From: SZAS-103 sp964449135
GTDB taxonomy: Bacteria; Pseudomonadota; Gammaproteobacteria; Xanthomonadales; Xanthomonadaceae
Assembly (NCBI GenBank): GCA_964449135.1
Contig: CAYUXZ010000011.1
Coordinates: 1-61,529 of the forward strand
Reading direction: 5' to 3'
Length of the DNA stretch: 61,529 bases
Shown: positions 15,212 through 24,280 of the stretch, piece by piece
How positions within the stretch are numbered: position 1 is the stretch's first letter
How the letters are laid out: the number at the start of each line of letters is the position of its first letter
Made by a program: the position numbers and the translations under genes
Notes under the pieces: model-generated
The model's input: the letters and a program-made list of their open reading frames with translations, nothing else
Told to the model about the DNA's origin: nothing
Databases searched by the model: none

Positions 15212-16450
15212 ATGGCCAATGCCTTTGACACCGCAGTCATCGGCGCCGGCGTGTTCGGTGCATGGACGGCCCGGCATCTGCAGCGTGCCGGCAAGCGCGT
15301 CCTGCTGGTCGATCAGTACGGCGCGGCGAATGCGCGCGCGAGTTCGGGCGGGGAAACGCGGGTGATCCGCATGGCCTACGGGCCGGACGCGGTGTACACG
15401 CGGATGTCGTGGCGTTCGCTCGCGCTGTGGAAGGAGTTCTTCGCAGGCATTGGCCAACCCGATCTGTTTCGTCGGACCGGCGTGCTGTGGATGGCGATGG
15501 CGGACGATGTCGCTGCGCAACGATCGCTGGCGACGCTGCGGGAGCACGCGATTCTGCACGAAGCGCTGGACGCGGCGGAACTCGAGCGGCGTTGGCCGCA
15601 GATCGCGGTGCCTGCGGGCGGCTGGGCGATCTTCGAGCCCGAGAGCGGCGGTCTGCTCGCGCGGCGTGCAGTGCAGGCGGTGGTCGCCGATTGCGTGAAC
15701 GCGGGCGCAGAATTGCGGATCGACCGCGCACTTCCGCCGGACGCGGATGCGCCACGTCGCGACGGATCGCTCGCCGAAATCCGCACCGCTTCGGGGGACA
15801 CGATCCGCGCGGAATCCTTCGTGTTCGCCTGCGGGCCATGGCTGGGCCGCGTGCTGCCGGACGTGCTGGGCGGACGCATCTTCCCCACGCGGCAGGAAGT
15901 GTTCTATTTCGGCACACCGGCCGGCGATGCGCGGTTTGCAATGCCCGCATTGCCGATTTGGCTGGATTTCGGCCGCGACTGGTACGGCTTTCCGGACCTC
16001 GACGGGCGCGGCTTCAAGCTCGCCCACGACACCCACGGCGGACCGATCGATCCGGACACGATTGAACGCGCACCGAGTCCCGAGCGCATCGCCGCGGCGC
16101 GAGAATTCATCGCTCTGCGTTTCCCCGCGCTCGCCGGCGCGCCGCTGGTCGGCAGCGAAGTCTGCCAGTACGAGAACTCCTCGAACGGCGATTTCGTGAT
16201 CGACCGGCATCCCGCGTTCGACAACGTCTGGATCGCCGGCGGCGGCTCCGGTCACGGCTTCAAGCACGGGCCCGCAGTCGGCGAATACCTCGCGGCACGC
16301 ATGTCCGGCGATCGCTTCCGGCATCCTGGCTCTGCACTCCCTGCGGTCGCCTCACGCGACACTGGCGCATCCCTGTGCGGCGACGGCCCGGTCGAACCGC
16401 GTTTCGCGCTCGCGAGCAAGAAAACCGAGCAGAACCGCGAAGTGCACTGA
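15212..16450 (+). CDS. FAD-dependent amine oxidase (sarcosine / N-methyltryptophan oxidase-like)
   Basis: The protein is 412 residues, starting MANAFDTAVIGAGVFGAW, which carries the GxGxxG FAD-binding loop; an upstream TTG at 15200 is an alternative start. It belongs to the DAO family: GGETRVIRMAYG is the flavin-contact segment of monomeric sarcosine and N-methyl-tryptophan oxidases, and the C-terminal part has WIAGGGSGHGFKHGPAVGE. The family oxidises secondary amines or N-methyl amino acids to imines plus H2O2. The substrate is not decidable. The C terminus has an extra ~30 residues beyond the normal fold. It is convergent with the M1 peptidase gene. Confidence 0.82.
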   Translation: MANAFDTAVIGAGVFGAWTARHLQRAGKRVLLVDQYGAANARASSGGETRVIRMAYGPDAVYTRMSWRSLALWKEFFAGIGQPDLFRRTGVLWMAMADDVAAQRSLATLREHAILHEALDAAELERRWPQIAVPAGGWAIFEPESGGLLARRAVQAVVADCVNAGAELRIDRALPPDADAPRRDGSLAEIRTASGDTIRAESFVFACGPWLGRVLPDVLGGRIFPTRQEVFYFGTPAGDARFAMPALPIWLDFGRDWYGFPDLDGRGFKLAHDTHGGPIDPDTIERAPSPERIAAAREFIALRFPALAGAPLVGSEVCQYENSSNGDFVIDRHPAFDNVWIAGGGSGHGFKHGPAVGEYLAARMSGDRFRHPGSALPAVASRDTGASLCGDGPVEPRFALASKKTEQNREVH

Positions 16451-16452
16451 CC

Positions 16453-16472
16453 CGCGCGCATTGGTGCGCGCG
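16453..16472. terminator. GC hairpin between convergent genes
   Basis: CGCGCGC and GCGCGCG form a 7-bp stem with loop ATTGGT, 2 bases after the oxidase stop and 20 bases after the M1 peptidase stop. No T tract on either strand, so termination efficiency is uncertain. Confidence 0.4.
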
Positions 16473-16491
16473 AGCCATCGATGACCCGGGC

Positions 16492-19152
16492 TCAGCCTCC
16501 GTGCTGATTCAGCCAGGCATCGACCGCGGGCAGGCGCTCTTCGCGGATCCTGATGCGGTAGGCGACATCGGCGATCGTGGTGTCGGCGTCGCGGCGCGAG
16601 GTCGCGGCGATGTGCGCTTCGGCGAAGGCGCGCATTTTGCCGATCATCGCCGGGTCCTGCGAACCATCGGCCAGCCTCGGGTAGTAGCGCGCGATCGAGG
16701 TCGTGTCCACGAGCTGGGTCACCTGCGCGCGGTGCGCGACGGCGAAATCGAAGGCGAGGTCCGGATGCAGCCGCGAAACCGTTGCGATCATGCCCGCGCC
16801 GTTGGTCGCGCCGGGCTCGTCGGTGAGCGCGAGATCCAGCGCGCGGCGCGCCTGCGCTTCGTCTTCGCCGGACGACAACAACGCGTAGAGCTGGTCCTTG
16901 ATCAGCGGCGTCTTCTCGGCGAGCGCGGATGCGTGCAGGCGGTCCCACATCGCCGCATCGGCATGGCGCGCGACCACGCCGAGCAGGGTCGTGCGCAATT
17001 CGGGAGGCAGCGCGGCGGGGTCGGAAGCCTGCGCGTCGTAGCGGCGGCGCGCTTCGGCAACGACGGCCGGATCGCCGAGATTGCCGAGGGCGCCGATCAG
17101 CCTCGTGCGCAGGTTTTTCACCGGAGCGGCTTCGTCCGGCTTCACGGCCCATCCCACGCGCGCGAGCACCGGCTGCAGCCGTGCGATCGCGAAGCGACGG
17201 AACGCCGCCTGCCGGGCCGCATCGCCGCGGTAATAGCTGTCGAGCGTCGTCATCGCATTGGCGACATCGCTCCAGATCTGCGGATCCGCGTCCACCGGCA
17301 GCGCCGACGCGAGATCGAGGTAATCCGAGGCCGGCTCGCGCCCAGCGAGGCCCAGCGACCACGCGTCGTTCATGATGCCGAGCTGGTCAATCGCCGCGAG
17401 CTTGCCGAAATCCGCCTTGATCGCCGCGAACTGCGCGGGCGAATAAAGGGTGCGGAAGTAGCCGCTCTGGCCGGCGTTGAGCACGACGGTTCCGCAGCCC
17501 GGAACGGACAGCGTGCCCTTGCCGTCCTGCACCAGCGCGCGCGCCGGCTTGCCGCCATCGACCGTCGAAGCGATCACGGGGACGCGCCAGCGCAACGGCG
17601 TTTTGTCGGGGCGATCCTTGGTGAACTCGTCCTGATGCAGCGTCAGCATGGTGCCACCGTTCGCACAGGACGCGCGCTCGAAGCGGATCAGCGGCACGCC
17701 CGGCTGCAGCGTGAAGTCGTGCGCGATCGCGGTGATCGGCTTGCCGGCCGCGAATTCTATTTCGCGCCAAAGATCGTCCGATGTCGTGTTGCCGTGCGCG
17801 TGCGCCTTCATGTAACGGCGCACGCCCCCGCGCCATGCATCCGCGCCGACGTAGGCCTCCAACATGCGGATCACCGACTCGCCCTTCGAATAGGTGATCG
17901 AATCGAAGGCCTGGCTGGCCTGTTCCACCGTCTCGATGTGTTGCACGATCGGATGCGTGGTCGCGAGCGCATCGCGTGACATCGCGCCTTCGCGCACATC
18001 GACCGCTTCGAGCACGCTGTGCCACTCCGGGTGCAACTTTTCGGTGGTACGGCCCTGCATCCACGACGCAAATCCTTCGTTGAGCCAGAGGTCGTCCCAC
18101 CAGCGCATGGTCACCAGGTCGCCGAACCACTGGTGCGCCATTTCGTGCGCCTCGAAATCGAACACGCGTTGCCTGTCGGTCTGCGTCGCGATCGCGGGAT
18201 CGAGCAGCATCCCGTACTCGAAGGTGAAGATCGCGCCCCAGTTCTCCATGGCGCCGAAGAACTGGCTGCGGCCGGGCGCGGCGATGTTGTCGAGCTTGGG
18301 CAAAGGATACGGTGTGCCGAAATAGTCGTTGTATTCGCTCAGGATGGTCTTCGCGGAATTCAGCGCGAACGAGGCCTGCGCGGTCTTGCCTTTTTGCGTG
18401 ACGACGCCGATTTCGGCGTTGCCGAGCTTCGTCGTCGCGCGGTCGAAATCGCCCAAGCCGAAGAAAAGCAGGTAGGTGGACATCTTCGGCGTGGTCGCGA
18501 AGCGAACGCCTTTGCGTCCGTCACCAAAATCCTTGCTGTCCTCGATCGGCGTGTTGCTCAACGCCATCTGCGTGTTCGGCACGATTGCCGTCAAAGTGAA
18601 GGTCGCCTTGTAGGCGGGCTCGTCCCAACACGGGATGAAGCGGCGCGCGTCGGAGTTCTCGAACTGCGTATAAAGCGCGCGCTTCTTGCCTTGCCCGGTG
18701 TCGTAGTCGAGCGCAAACAGGCCGTTGGCCTGGGTGCCGATCTTGCCGGTGTAGTGCATCGTCAGTCGGTAAGAGCCTGGCGTGATCGGCCTGTCAAACT
18801 TGAAGGTCATGGTTTGCGCATCCGCGTCCTCTTTTTCTTCAAGAGGCGCAAGCGCGGGCTTTCCGGTCGCGGATGACAATTCGACTTTCGAGAAAACCAT
18901 GTCGATCGCGTTGAGGGTGATGCCAGTGGTCGCCTGGGCCACATCGATGTCGATGGTCACCTGGCCTTTGAACTGCAGCTTTTCGGCATCCGGCGTGATT
19001 GCCACGAAGTAATGCGTCGGCCGTATGTTGCGGGGTAATTGTGTGGTCGTCTGATCGGTGGCGACGACTGGCTGCGCATCCGCCCGCGCGGCCGCGGTGA
19101 CGGGCAGCGCAACGAACGCCAAGGCGACGGCGGAAAGCACGATGCGATGCAT
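16492..19152 (-). CDS. M1 family aminopeptidase, exported
   Basis: The protein is 886 residues with a signal peptide (MHRIVLSAVALAFVALPVTAAAR). It is a zinc metallopeptidase that removes N-terminal residues. Key elements are the substrate motif GAMENWG, the zinc site HEMAH (H336, E337, H340) and the distal Glu in LWLNEGFA, in the order expected for M1. The last ~330 residues match an ERAP1-like helical C-terminal domain. It differs from the Escherichia coli PepN by being exported. It ends 42 bp from the amine oxidase gene (convergent); its promoter region is 19153-19295. Confidence 0.93.
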   Translation of the reverse strand: MHRIVLSAVALAFVALPVTAAARADAQPVVATDQTTTQLPRNIRPTHYFVAITPDAEKLQFKGQVTIDIDVAQATTGITLNAIDMVFSKVELSSATGKPALAPLEEKEDADAQTMTFKFDRPITPGSYRLTMHYTGKIGTQANGLFALDYDTGQGKKRALYTQFENSDARRFIPCWDEPAYKATFTLTAIVPNTQMALSNTPIEDSKDFGDGRKGVRFATTPKMSTYLLFFGLGDFDRATTKLGNAEIGVVTQKGKTAQASFALNSAKTILSEYNDYFGTPYPLPKLDNIAAPGRSQFFGAMENWGAIFTFEYGMLLDPAIATQTDRQRVFDFEAHEMAHQWFGDLVTMRWWDDLWLNEGFASWMQGRTTEKLHPEWHSVLEAVDVREGAMSRDALATTHPIVQHIETVEQASQAFDSITYSKGESVIRMLEAYVGADAWRGGVRRYMKAHAHGNTTSDDLWREIEFAAGKPITAIAHDFTLQPGVPLIRFERASCANGGTMLTLHQDEFTKDRPDKTPLRWRVPVIASTVDGGKPARALVQDGKGTLSVPGCGTVVLNAGQSGYFRTLYSPAQFAAIKADFGKLAAIDQLGIMNDAWSLGLAGREPASDYLDLASALPVDADPQIWSDVANAMTTLDSYYRGDAARQAAFRRFAIARLQPVLARVGWAVKPDEAAPVKNLRTRLIGALGNLGDPAVVAEARRRYDAQASDPAALPPELRTTLLGVVARHADAAMWDRLHASALAEKTPLIKDQLYALLSSGEDEAQARRALDLALTDEPGATNGAGMIATVSRLHPDLAFDFAVAHRAQVTQLVDTTSIARYYPRLADGSQDPAMIGKMRAFAEAHIAATSRRDADTTIADVAYRIRIREERLPAVDAWLNQHGG

Positions 19153-19295
19153 GAATAACCTCTACGGAATGATTCGGCCGAATTCGGCAAACGCCTAGGG
19201 TCGCGGCGGGACGCAGGAGCCGGCAGTGCCGGAAGTCATTTTTCCGATCACGGATCCAATGCGTTCGGCACGGTGTTTCGGAAACGTGACTCGAT

Positions 19296-20339
19296 TCAAG
19301 CCAGTTTCACCCCCGGCAGCGACAGCACGTAGTCGGCGCCCATCAGTTGCGAGGCCGTGCGGAACCCGGATGGCGCGTTCCCCTGCAGCAGGCGCTCGAC
19401 AATGCCCAGCGAGGCGGTGACCGTGAGCGAGTAACCGTTCGGCGTAACCAGCCGCCGCTTCGCCTCGTGGCCGGCCACATTGCGGACTTCGCCCCAGACG
19501 TGCGTGGCCGTGGATTCGCGCTTGTTGTCCGACGGGCCACGCACGTTCTTCTCCACGCGCCGTTTCAAGAAGCGCTGCACGAAACCGGTACGCAGCAGTG
19601 GCCCGAGCAGGCGCAGCCGGCGCACATTCGCGATCGTCTTCGGCGACACCGCCATATAGACCTCGATGTTCGGGATGCCGGTGCTAACGAATGCAGTGTA
19701 GACATCGCCCCAGGGAATCGTCATCGCGCTGCGCGATTGTCCGTCGCGTTCGAACGCACGCGATTTCCAGGCCAGCGGCACGCGCACGAGCTTGCCTTCG
19801 ATGCGCGCACGTCCGCCGTTGCCGAGTCCTTCCACGCTGGTCTTGGCGGTGCCGGGGCTCGGCCCGCCGCCGGCTTCGAAGGCGAGCACCAGATGCGTGG
19901 CATCGGGCAGTTCGCGCTTGAGCTGCGCGGCGAGGCAATCGGTGGGCACCACGTCGAAACCCGTACCCGGCATCACGAGGATGCCGCGCTCTTTCGCACG
20001 CGTGTCCTGCTCGTGACAGTACTTGAACACGTCGATCTCGCCGGTGATGTCCAGATAATGTGCGCCGGCCGCAAGACAGCCTTCGAGCATCGGTGCAGCC
20101 GTCGCCGAGAACGGGCCTGCGCAGTGCAGCACGAGCGCCATCCCTTCGAGCCCGCGTCGCACGGCTACTCCATCGGACAGATCGAACACGCGATGCTCGA
20201 ACCCTAGTTCGCGCGCGAGCGTCGCGACCGAATCGCTGCGACCGGCGAGTACCGGCGCCAGACCACGGCGTTTGGCCTCCTGCGCGATCAGCCGGCCGGT
20301 GTAGCCGTTCGCGCCGTAGATCATCCACGCCGTGCTCAT
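19296..20339 (-). CDS. Saccharopine dehydrogenase-like NAD(P)-binding protein
   Basis: The protein is 347 residues. The start MSTAWMIYGANGYTGRLIA carries a Rossmann GxxGxxG-type loop, and the conserved LHCAGPF and YLDITGE segments follow, as in the saccharopine dehydrogenase/trans-acting enoyl reductase family. These proteins reduce lipid or polyketide intermediates or have unknown roles; true lysine-pathway activity is unlikely. Its ATG overlaps the stop of the SDR gene upstream (ATGA), so the two are translationally coupled and may act in one pathway, perhaps on a fatty acyl substrate. Confidence 0.85.
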   Translation of the reverse strand: MSTAWMIYGANGYTGRLIAQEAKRRGLAPVLAGRSDSVATLARELGFEHRVFDLSDGVAVRRGLEGMALVLHCAGPFSATAAPMLEGCLAAGAHYLDITGEIDVFKYCHEQDTRAKERGILVMPGTGFDVVPTDCLAAQLKRELPDATHLVLAFEAGGGPSPGTAKTSVEGLGNGGRARIEGKLVRVPLAWKSRAFERDGQSRSAMTIPWGDVYTAFVSTGIPNIEVYMAVSPKTIANVRRLRLLGPLLRTGFVQRFLKRRVEKNVRGPSDNKRESTATHVWGEVRNVAGHEAKRRLVTPNGYSLTVTASLGIVERLLQGNAPSGFRTASQLMGADYVLSLPGVKLA

Positions 20340-21139
20340 GGCGATTTCCTCGAGAACGACGCGAAGGATTTCACCAGCTTGCGGAAATACCAGTCCGGAA
20401 ACCAGCGCTTGATCCGCCAGCGCATCGGCTCGGCGCGCGTGGGCAGGATCAGGAAATCGCCGCGCTCGGCGGCGGCGAAGATGCGGTCTGCAACCACGTC
20501 CAGCGATTCCTTGCCACCGCGCATCATCTTCTCGGCGAAGCCCTTCATGCGCTCGCTGCCGCGCCAGTTCTGCAGCAGGTTGGTCTGGAAGAATGATGGG
20601 CAGGCGACCGACACGCGCACGCCGCTGCCGTGCAGTTCGGCGCGCAACTGTTCGGACAATGCGACCACGGCGGCCTTGGACACGCCGTAGCTCATGATCG
20701 ACGGCGCAGCCGCGAGCCCGGCGAACGAAGCGGTGTTGAGGATATAGCCGCGGCCGCGTTCGAGCATGCCCGGCAGGAAGGCACGGCAGCCGCGGACCAC
20801 GCCGAGCAGGTTGATCTCCAGCACTTCGCGCCATTCGGCCATCGTGGTTTCGACCATGGGCCCGCCGCTGGCGATGCCGGCGTTGTTCACGAGCACGTCG
20901 AGCGGACCGAAGTTCGCTGCGATCGCCAGACGCAGGGTGTCGAACTCGGCGTCGTGACCGACGTCCATCGCGATCGCGATGTGTCCGGTGCCCGGCAGCA
21001 GGCCGACGGTTTCGCGCGCGCGATCGCCGGCAAGGTCCACGCACGCGACCGCGCAGCCGGCTTTCGCGTAGCGCAGCGCGAGCGCGCGGCCGAGCCCGCT
21101 GCCCGCGCCGGTGATCAGGACCTTGCGTGTCTCGGACAT
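20336..21139 (-). CDS. Short-chain dehydrogenase/reductase
   Basis: The protein is 267 residues. Classical SDR elements appear in order: TGAGSGLGRA (NAD(P) loop), NNAGIAS, NTASF with a Ser, and the catalytic YGVSK. The C-terminal ~40 residues, rich in basic and aromatic residues (RWRIKRWFPDWYFRKL), suggest peripheral membrane contact as in lipid-acting SDRs. It overlaps the saccharopine-dehydrogenase-like gene by 4 bases. Substrate unknown. It is divergent from the SDR at 21199 with a 59-bp gap that must hold both promoters. Confidence 0.87.
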   Translation of the reverse strand: MSETRKVLITGAGSGLGRALALRYAKAGCAVACVDLAGDRARETVGLLPGTGHIAIAMDVGHDAEFDTLRLAIAANFGPLDVLVNNAGIASGGPMVETTMAEWREVLEINLLGVVRGCRAFLPGMLERGRGYILNTASFAGLAAAPSIMSYGVSKAAVVALSEQLRAELHGSGVRVSVACPSFFQTNLLQNWRGSERMKGFAEKMMRGGKESLDVVADRIFAAAERGDFLILPTRAEPMRWRIKRWFPDWYFRKLVKSFASFSRKSP

Positions 21140-21198
21140 CGGTGTGCATCCGTGATCTAAGCTTGTGCGAGCATACCAGTCCGTACGGGAGCCTTCGC

Positions 21199-21975
21199 AT
21201 GACTGCCACGACGACCTCCAACCCCTTCGATCTGTCCGGCAAGACCGCGCTGGTCAGCGGCGCCTCGCGCGGAATCGGTGAGGCGATCGCGGTTCTGCTG
21301 GCAAGGCAAGGGGCTCACGTGATCTGCAGCAGCCGCAAGCTCGATGCCTGCGAAGCGGTCGCCTCCGCGATCCGCGAGTCCGGCGGCAGCGCACAGGCGG
21401 ACACACTGCACGTCGGCGACACCGCCGCGATCGTGGCGCTGTTCGCCAAGCTCGACGGCGAAGGCCGCGCGCCGGACATTCTCGTCAACAACGCCGCCGC
21501 GAATCCCTACTTCGGGCCGATGCTCGAGATGGATCTGGCCAGCTACGAGAAGACCGTTTCGGTGAACTTGCGCGGCTATTTCTGGACCAGCGTGCAGGCC
21601 GCACGGCGCATGCGCGACAAGGGCGGCGGTGCAATCGTGAACATCGCTTCGGTGAACGCGCGCCGCGCCGCGCCGAACCAAGGCGTGTATTCGATGACCA
21701 AGGCCGGCATCGTGAACATGACCGAAGGCATGGCCAAGGAAATGGCGCCGCACGGTATCCGCGTGAATGCCGTGCTGCCCGGCCTGACCGATACGAAGTT
21801 CGCGAGTCCGCTGACCGGCAACCCGAAGATCCTGTCGATGATGATGCAGCTGATCCCGCAGGCGCGCGTCGCGCAGCCGTCCGAGATCGCGCCGGCGGTG
21901 CTGTTCCTGTGCTCGCCCGCGGCGAGCTACGTGACCGGCGTCAGCCTGCCGGTGGATGGGGGTTATCTGGCTTGA
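21199..21975 (+). CDS. SDR family oxidoreductase
   Basis: The protein is 258 residues, starting MTATTTSNPFDLSGKTAL after a GGGAG ribosome site. It has the SDR loop SGASRGIGEA, NNAAANPYFGP, NIASVNA with the catalytic Ser, and YSMTK. C-terminal LPVDGGYLA is typical of the FabG/DHRS4-like group. It probably acts on a ketone or alcohol using NADP(H); the family (DHRS4-like) is often annotated as a glucose or carbonyl reductase. Divergent from the preceding SDR, it is unrelated to it beyond the fold. Confidence 0.87.
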   Translation: MTATTTSNPFDLSGKTALVSGASRGIGEAIAVLLARQGAHVICSSRKLDACEAVASAIRESGGSAQADTLHVGDTAAIVALFAKLDGEGRAPDILVNNAAANPYFGPMLEMDLASYEKTVSVNLRGYFWTSVQAARRMRDKGGGAIVNIASVNARRAAPNQGVYSMTKAGIVNMTEGMAKEMAPHGIRVNAVLPGLTDTKFASPLTGNPKILSMMMQLIPQARVAQPSEIAPAVLFLCSPAASYVTGVSLPVDGGYLA

Positions 21976-22067
21976 GCCGGTTGCTGCGGCGTCGCTCCGT
22001 CGTCGAAAGGCGTTAGGATGAAGTCGCCTGGATTTCGACATTCACCTATTTGCTGCAAAGGCACTCC

Positions 22068-22337
22068 ATGAACGCAATCGTCATTCTCCTCGCCATGGCT
22101 TTCTGCGCCTTGTTCGTGACGGCGATCGTCTTCGCGTTCATCCGCGTGCGCGCGCGTGGCAAGTCCGATCCGGACGGCGGCTGGGAAGGATCGATCAACA
22201 CGTCCACCGGCGACTCCGTCCAGCACCACGCGACCGATCAGCACGCCACGCATCATGGCAGTGATTCATCCGCAGGCCATCACGGCGGATTCGATGGCGG
22301 TCACGGCGGTGATTTCGGTGGCGGAGGCCATCACTGA
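22068..22337 (+). CDS. Small membrane peptide with His/Gly-rich tail
   Basis: The protein is 89 residues. MNAIVILLAMAFCALFVT and the next residues form one N-terminal membrane helix. The tail has about 16 His and many Gly and Asp (QHHATDQHATHHG, GHHGGFDGGHGGDFGGGGHH), which could bind Ni, Zn or Cu, or be a solubility tail. No family recognised. The reading frame is convincing because of the hydrophobic start and codon use typical of this genome, but the protein is short. The gene is convergent with the TonB-like gene downstream. Confidence 0.6.
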   Translation: MNAIVILLAMAFCALFVTAIVFAFIRVRARGKSDPDGGWEGSINTSTGDSVQHHATDQHATHHGSDSSAGHHGGFDGGHGGDFGGGGHH

Positions 22338-22423
22338 GCGCAATGGTCGCTACCAAACGAACGAAGAAAATTTAGCTCGTTCGAATCTCTTCCTTCGATT
22401 CAGGATTTCGCGAACAGGTCCCG

Positions 22424-22906
22424 CTAGATGCGAAAATCCACCGGCAGCCGAACCGGACGCCGCACCGGCTTTCCCTTGAGTTGCGCCGGCGTGAATTTCC
22501 ACGTCCTGGCCGCAGCCAGCGCTGCCTTGGCGAAATCGTCGTTGGTCGCCGACTCGACCCAGATATCTGCAGGAGTTCCGTCTTCCTTCACGACGAATCG
22601 CAGGAACACGACACCCGTGATGCCGTTGATCAGCTCCTCCCGCGGGTACCCGGGGTTGAGCCCGCCGACGAGTTGCGGCGGGGAATCGCACTCCTCGCGT
22701 GGATCGCGACAGCCCGTGGACAACGAGGTGGAATTGAATGCGTCGATCGTTCGCTGATCGAACGCCGGGCCGGGCCGGGTCTCGCCAAGTCCCGCGCACG
22801 AGACCGTCCCCGCAGTCATGGCGGCAAGGATGACTGCGCGCCAAGCTGGCGAACGCAGAAAAGCCCCAGTTGTCGGTTCAGCAGCCGGACGCTTGAACAA
22901 ACGCAT
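22424..22906 (-). CDS. TonB C-terminal domain protein, possible lipoprotein
   Basis: The protein is 160 residues. The N terminus has a hydrophobic stretch ending TAGTVSC, which is a weak lipobox. The C-terminal ~85 residues have the TonB fold signature: PGYPREELINGITGVVFLRFVV, then AALAAARTWKFTPAQLKGKPV. TonB proteins pass proton-motive energy to outer-membrane receptors; without an ExbBD pair nearby and with a short periplasmic spacer this is more likely a paralog. The start (ATG 22906) overlaps the dacC stop as TGATG, implying translational coupling to dacC. Confidence 0.8.
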   Translation of the reverse strand: MRLFKRPAAEPTTGAFLRSPAWRAVILAAMTAGTVSCAGLGETRPGPAFDQRTIDAFNSTSLSTGCRDPREECDSPPQLVGGLNPGYPREELINGITGVVFLRFVVKEDGTPADIWVESATNDDFAKAALAAARTWKFTPAQLKGKPVRRPVRLPVDFRI

Positions 22907-24180
22907 CACCCCTCCCACCACATCCACATGTCGTCCCAGATGCGTCCGAAGAAGCCGGATTGCGGCACGTCGGCGAGCGCGACCAGCGGCTGTTCGACCA
23001 CGGGCTTGCCGTCGAGCATGATGCGCAGGGTGCCGATGCGCTGGCCTTTCGCGACCGGTGCGACGAGCTGTTTGGGCACGTCCATCTGCGGCTTGAGATC
23101 GGCGTAGCGTCCGCGCGGGATCACCACGCTGACCGGCTGCGCGAGGCCGAGCGCGAGCGTGTTCGCCTTGCCCTTCCAGATTTTCTGCGTCGCCAGCGGC
23201 AGGTCCGCGCGGTACAGCGGGTGCGTCTCGTAGAAGCGGAACGCCCAGTTGAGCAGCGCGAGGTTTGCGTCCTCGCGCATCCGGAAGCCGTCCTTGTCGT
23301 TTTTCGCGTCGATGCCGACGACGACCGAGATGAAGCGCTGATCGCCGCGAAGCGCCGAAGCGGCGAGGCAGAAGCCCGCGGCCGAGGTGTGGCCGGTCTT
23401 GATGCCGTCCACGGTCGGATCGCGGCCGAGCAGTTCGTTGCGGTTGTACTGGCGGATGTTGTTGTAGGTGTACTCGCGTTCCTTGTAGATCGCGTATTCG
23501 GCCGGATAGTCGTGGATCAGCGCGCGCGACAACGTCGCGATGTCGTGCACGGTGGTGTAGTGCTGCGGATCTGACAGGCCGTGCGGATTCGCGTAATGCG
23601 TGTTCGCCATGCCGAGCTTGGCCGCATACGAATTCATCAGCGCGACGAAGGACTCGACGCTGCCGCCGACGTGTTCGGCGAGCGCGAGCGCGGCGTCGTT
23701 GCCGGACTGGATGATCAGGCCGCGCTGTACGTCCATCAGCGGCACCTTCGAGTTCAGGTCGAAGGCGCTGAACGAGCCGTCGGTGCCGGCGCCGCCTTCC
23801 TTCCAAGCGCGCTCGCTGATCGCGACCGGCTGCGTCGGATCGATCTTGCCGTGCGCGAGTTCGGCGGCGACGACGTAGGAGGTCATCACCTTGGTGATGC
23901 TCGCCGGCTCGATGCGCTGGTCGGGATCCTTCGACGCCAACACCTGGCCGGTCGCGTAGTCCATCAGGATCCAGGCCTTGCCGGTGTTCTCCGGCGCCGG
24001 CGGAATCGCCACGCTCGTAGCATTCGCGGCGGCCGCGGTCCCGGACGAAGCGGGCGCCGGCGTTGCGGCGGCGGCTTGCGCGGGAAGCTGCAACTGCGGC
24101 TGCGCGTTCGGCGTTTCATGGTGCGAACAGGCGGCGAGGCCGGCGATCAGTGCGATGGAGGCGAGGCGGCGGATTTGCAT
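22906..24180 (-). CDS. dacC: D-alanyl-D-alanine carboxypeptidase (PBP5/6 family)
   Basis: The protein is 424 residues and starts MQIRRLASIALIAGLAACSHH. It carries the serine penicillin-binding motifs S94-I-T-K97, S-G-N and KTGHT. Such enzymes trim the terminal D-Ala from pentapeptides to control cross-linking. Two anomalies stand out: LAAC fits a lipobox, so the enzyme may be tethered by lipid rather than released, and the C terminus is a Trp-rich amphipathic segment (SGFFGRIWDDMWMWWEG) that replaces the usual helix anchor. A ~45-residue Pro/Ala/Gln linker follows the lipobox. Upstream lies rlpA (100 bp apart); downstream is the TonB-like gene. Confidence 0.93.
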   Translation of the reverse strand: MQIRRLASIALIAGLAACSHHETPNAQPQLQLPAQAAAATPAPASSGTAAAANATSVAIPPAPENTGKAWILMDYATGQVLASKDPDQRIEPASITKVMTSYVVAAELAHGKIDPTQPVAISERAWKEGGAGTDGSFSAFDLNSKVPLMDVQRGLIIQSGNDAALALAEHVGGSVESFVALMNSYAAKLGMANTHYANPHGLSDPQHYTTVHDIATLSRALIHDYPAEYAIYKEREYTYNNIRQYNRNELLGRDPTVDGIKTGHTSAAGFCLAASALRGDQRFISVVVGIDAKNDKDGFRMREDANLALLNWAFRFYETHPLYRADLPLATQKIWKGKANTLALGLAQPVSVVIPRGRYADLKPQMDVPKQLVAPVAKGQRIGTLRIMLDGKPVVEQPLVALADVPQSGFFGRIWDDMWMWWEG

Positions 24181-24280
24181 GGGGCAATGATTTTCCGATG
24201 GTAGGTCGTTGGACCGATGGCAAGCGCGCAAGTTTACTGGACGGCACCCGATGCGTCGCGCGCCGCGTCACGGTTGCCGC

